6,838 nucleotides of DNA, from contig CABUKW010000149.1 of the NCBI GenBank assembly GCA_902492275.1, positions 1-6,838 on the forward strand, read 5' to 3'. The stretch comes from an uncultured Peptococcaceae bacterium (GTDB lineage: Bacteria > Bacillota > Peptococcia > Peptococcales > Peptococcaceae). Positions 5,478 through 6,838 of the stretch are shown piece by piece. Every line of letters starts with the position of its first letter. Position 1 is the first letter of the stretch. A model generated the notes under the pieces. It saw only the letters and a list, made by a program, of their open reading frames with translations, made no database searches and had not been told where the DNA came from. Position numbers and translations under genes: made by a program.

Positions 5478-6838
5478 CTAAAACCGAAAATAAAGAAAAG
5501 GATTGTAGCTCTGCCCCACCAGCAGCACCACGCACAGCAAGCCCAACGCCAAAAGACCGGTGAAATTTACTCCAGACAGCCGTCCCAGCTGCAAACGCTG
5601 CCAAAGCCGCGCCGGATAAGGGGTAGCGCCTACAGCCAGCACCGGCAGCAGCCAAAAATATTGCTGCACAACGCTAACTGCCCGCAAATCCCATAGCGCA
5701 ATACCGGGCCGCAAGCCCAGAAAGGCCAATAAAAATTGCTGCAGCTGCGCCAAATCGGTGTAATAAAAGAGCGCCCAGCCCCATAAAACCACCACTGCCG
5801 TATAGCACCAGCCCAACAGCCGATGCTCTCGCAAAAACCCAAATAAAAATTTTTTCTCTATCAGCAGCATACAGCCGTAATACAAGCCCCAGGCCACAAA
5901 ATTCCAGCTAGCGCCGTGCCACAAGCCGGTTAAGGCCCACACGATCAGAATATTGCGCAGCTGATGCCGTCGGTTGCCGCCTAAGGGGATATACACATAA
6001 TCTCGAAAGAAGAAGCCCAGCGAGATATGCCAGCGCCGCCAAAAATCGGTCACAGAAGCAGACAGATAAGGATAGCGGAAATTTTCATGATAGTAAAAGC
6101 CAAACATACGGCCCAAGCCAATGGCCATATCCGAATAGCCGGAAAAATCAAAATAAATCTGAAAGGCATACAGCAGAATCCCCAACCAGGCGCCTGCCAC
6201 AGAAAGCTGCCCCACATTACCGTCCAGCAACAGCGCTGCCGCTTCTCCGGCATAGTTGGCCAGAATGACTTTTTTGCTCAACCCGCAGACAAAGCGCCAA
6301 ACACCCTGCTGAAAGCCTGCCAGCGTAATAACCCGCCGCTCCAGTTGTTGGGCAATATCGGCATAGCGCACAATAGGGCCTGCCACCAACTGCGGAAACA
6401 TGGCGATATACAGCAAATAATTGCTATACCTGCGCTGTACCTCCACCTTGCCCCAATACAAATCCAGCAAATAGGACAGCGATTGAAAGGTGTAGAAAGA
6501 GATACCGATCGGCATTTCTATCTGCGGCACCGGTAAGGTTATAGGCAATAAACCATTTGCCACTTCCACCGCAAAGCCCAAATATTTAAAGCAAAACAAC
6601 ACGCCCAGGTCAAACACGATCGAGCCCCACAACGCCACCTTTGCCTGCCACCGGCCCCGATAACGGTCTATACGCCGTCCATTCCAATAATCTAGCGTGG
6701 CTGTCAGCAGCATGGCGCAAATCCACAACGGCTCCCCCCAAGCGTAAAAAAACAGCGAAGCCGCTAGTAAAATCCCATTGAGCCAGCTAATGCGGCCATA
6801 CAAACGATAAACCAGAAAATAAAGGCCCAACACCACCG
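5478..6838 (-). CDS. AlgI-like MBOAT-family O-acyltransferase, N-terminus outside window
   Basis: A polytopic membrane protein of the MBOAT family, AlgI/DltB/PatA group. Such proteins move an acyl group, usually acetyl, across the cytoplasmic membrane for attachment to a polysaccharide or wall polymer. At least 452 codons are visible. The frame is still open at the right edge and family members normally begin roughly 10-15 residues earlier, so the GTG at 6836 is probably an internal Val. Seen in order: hydrophobic segments with SLFFYAWGEPLW, MPIGISFYTFQSLSYLLD, FPQLVAGPIVRY, QIYFDFSGYSDMAIGLG, NFRYPYL, TDFWRRWHISLG with FRDYVYIPLGGNR, and LTGLWHGASWNFVAWG, which carries the family's conserved His. 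Further hydrophobic helices follow, and the end reads YNPFLYFRF. It is intact and lies 12 bp upstream of the DHHW partner gene in the same direction. The polymer acylated cannot be told from the sequence. Confidence 0.95.
   Translation of the reverse strand, partial: VVLGLYFLVYRLYGRISWLNGILLAASLFFYAWGEPLWICAMLLTATLDYWNGRRIDRYRGRWQAKVALWGSIVFDLGVLFCFKYLGFAVEVANGLLPITLPVPQIEMPIGISFYTFQSLSYLLDLYWGKVEVQRRYSNYLLYIAMFPQLVAGPIVRYADIAQQLERRVITLAGFQQGVWRFVCGLSKKVILANYAGEAAALLLDGNVGQLSVAGAWLGILLYAFQIYFDFSGYSDMAIGLGRMFGFYYHENFRYPYLSASVTDFWRRWHISLGFFFRDYVYIPLGGNRRHQLRNILIVWALTGLWHGASWNFVAWGLYYGCMLLIEKKFLFGFLREHRLLGWCYTAVVVLWGWALFYYTDLAQLQQFLLAFLGLRPGIALWDLRAVSVVQQYFWLLPVLAVGATPYPARLWQRLQLGRLSGVNFTGLLALGLLCVVLLVGQSYNPFLYFRF

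Noticed and set aside
6027..6536. 169-codon plus-strand open frame
   Set aside because: It lies wholly opposite the AlgI-like gene, has no recognisable domain and has the composition of an antisense shadow.

Overview
The window looks like chromosomal DNA from an anaerobic, probably gut-associated Bacillota (Negativicutes or Clostridia). The reasons are oxygen-sensitive Fe-S/flavin enoate-reductase-type enzymes, strong GGGAGG-like ribosome binding sites, and an AlgI/DHHW acyltransferase pair of the kind common in these groups. The species cannot be named from the sequence. There are five protein genes, no RNA gene, no mobile element and no CRISPR array.

Left block (1-4081), a catabolic or respiratory reductase locus. 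A LysR-type regulator (3134-4081, + strand) is divergently transcribed from two consecutive minus-strand genes of the old yellow enzyme / 2,4-dienoyl-CoA reductase family. The first (930-2912) is complete: 660 aa with TIM barrel, 4Fe-4S site and FAD/NAD(P)H domains. The second (2-910) is a paralogue whose first 303 codons are inside the window. The 221-bp divergent gap holds a good promoter for the regulator, a reductase promoter with a consensus -10 but poor -35, and a perfect 9-3-9 dyad containing T-N11-A. The dyad is centred about 67 bp upstream of the predicted reductase transcription start, the usual position of a LysR activator site. The simplest reading is that the regulator senses an unsaturated substrate and switches on the reductase pair. 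The substrate is unknown; enoates, enones and bile-acid intermediates are family possibilities.

Middle (4082-4231): a convergent gap with a strong, probably bidirectional hairpin terminator.

Right block (4232-6838), a polysaccharide or envelope O-acylation pair on the minus strand. An AlgI-like MBOAT acyltransferase (5478 to the window edge, N-terminus missing) is followed after 12 bp by a DHHW/AlgX-like extracytoplasmic acyltransferase. The latter is broken in this sequence by a 1-nt shift in a run of seven A (coding strand). The shift puts the DHHW catalytic Asp/His in one frame and the presumed nucleophilic Ser in another. Sampled lines of this block are clearly richer in G+C than the regulator gene.

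The points most worth checking are the frameshift at the A7 run, the Trp that replaces the usual catalytic Tyr in both reductases, and the operator geometry in the divergent gap. I see no clearly unprecedented system; the paired reductases with an altered active site come closest.
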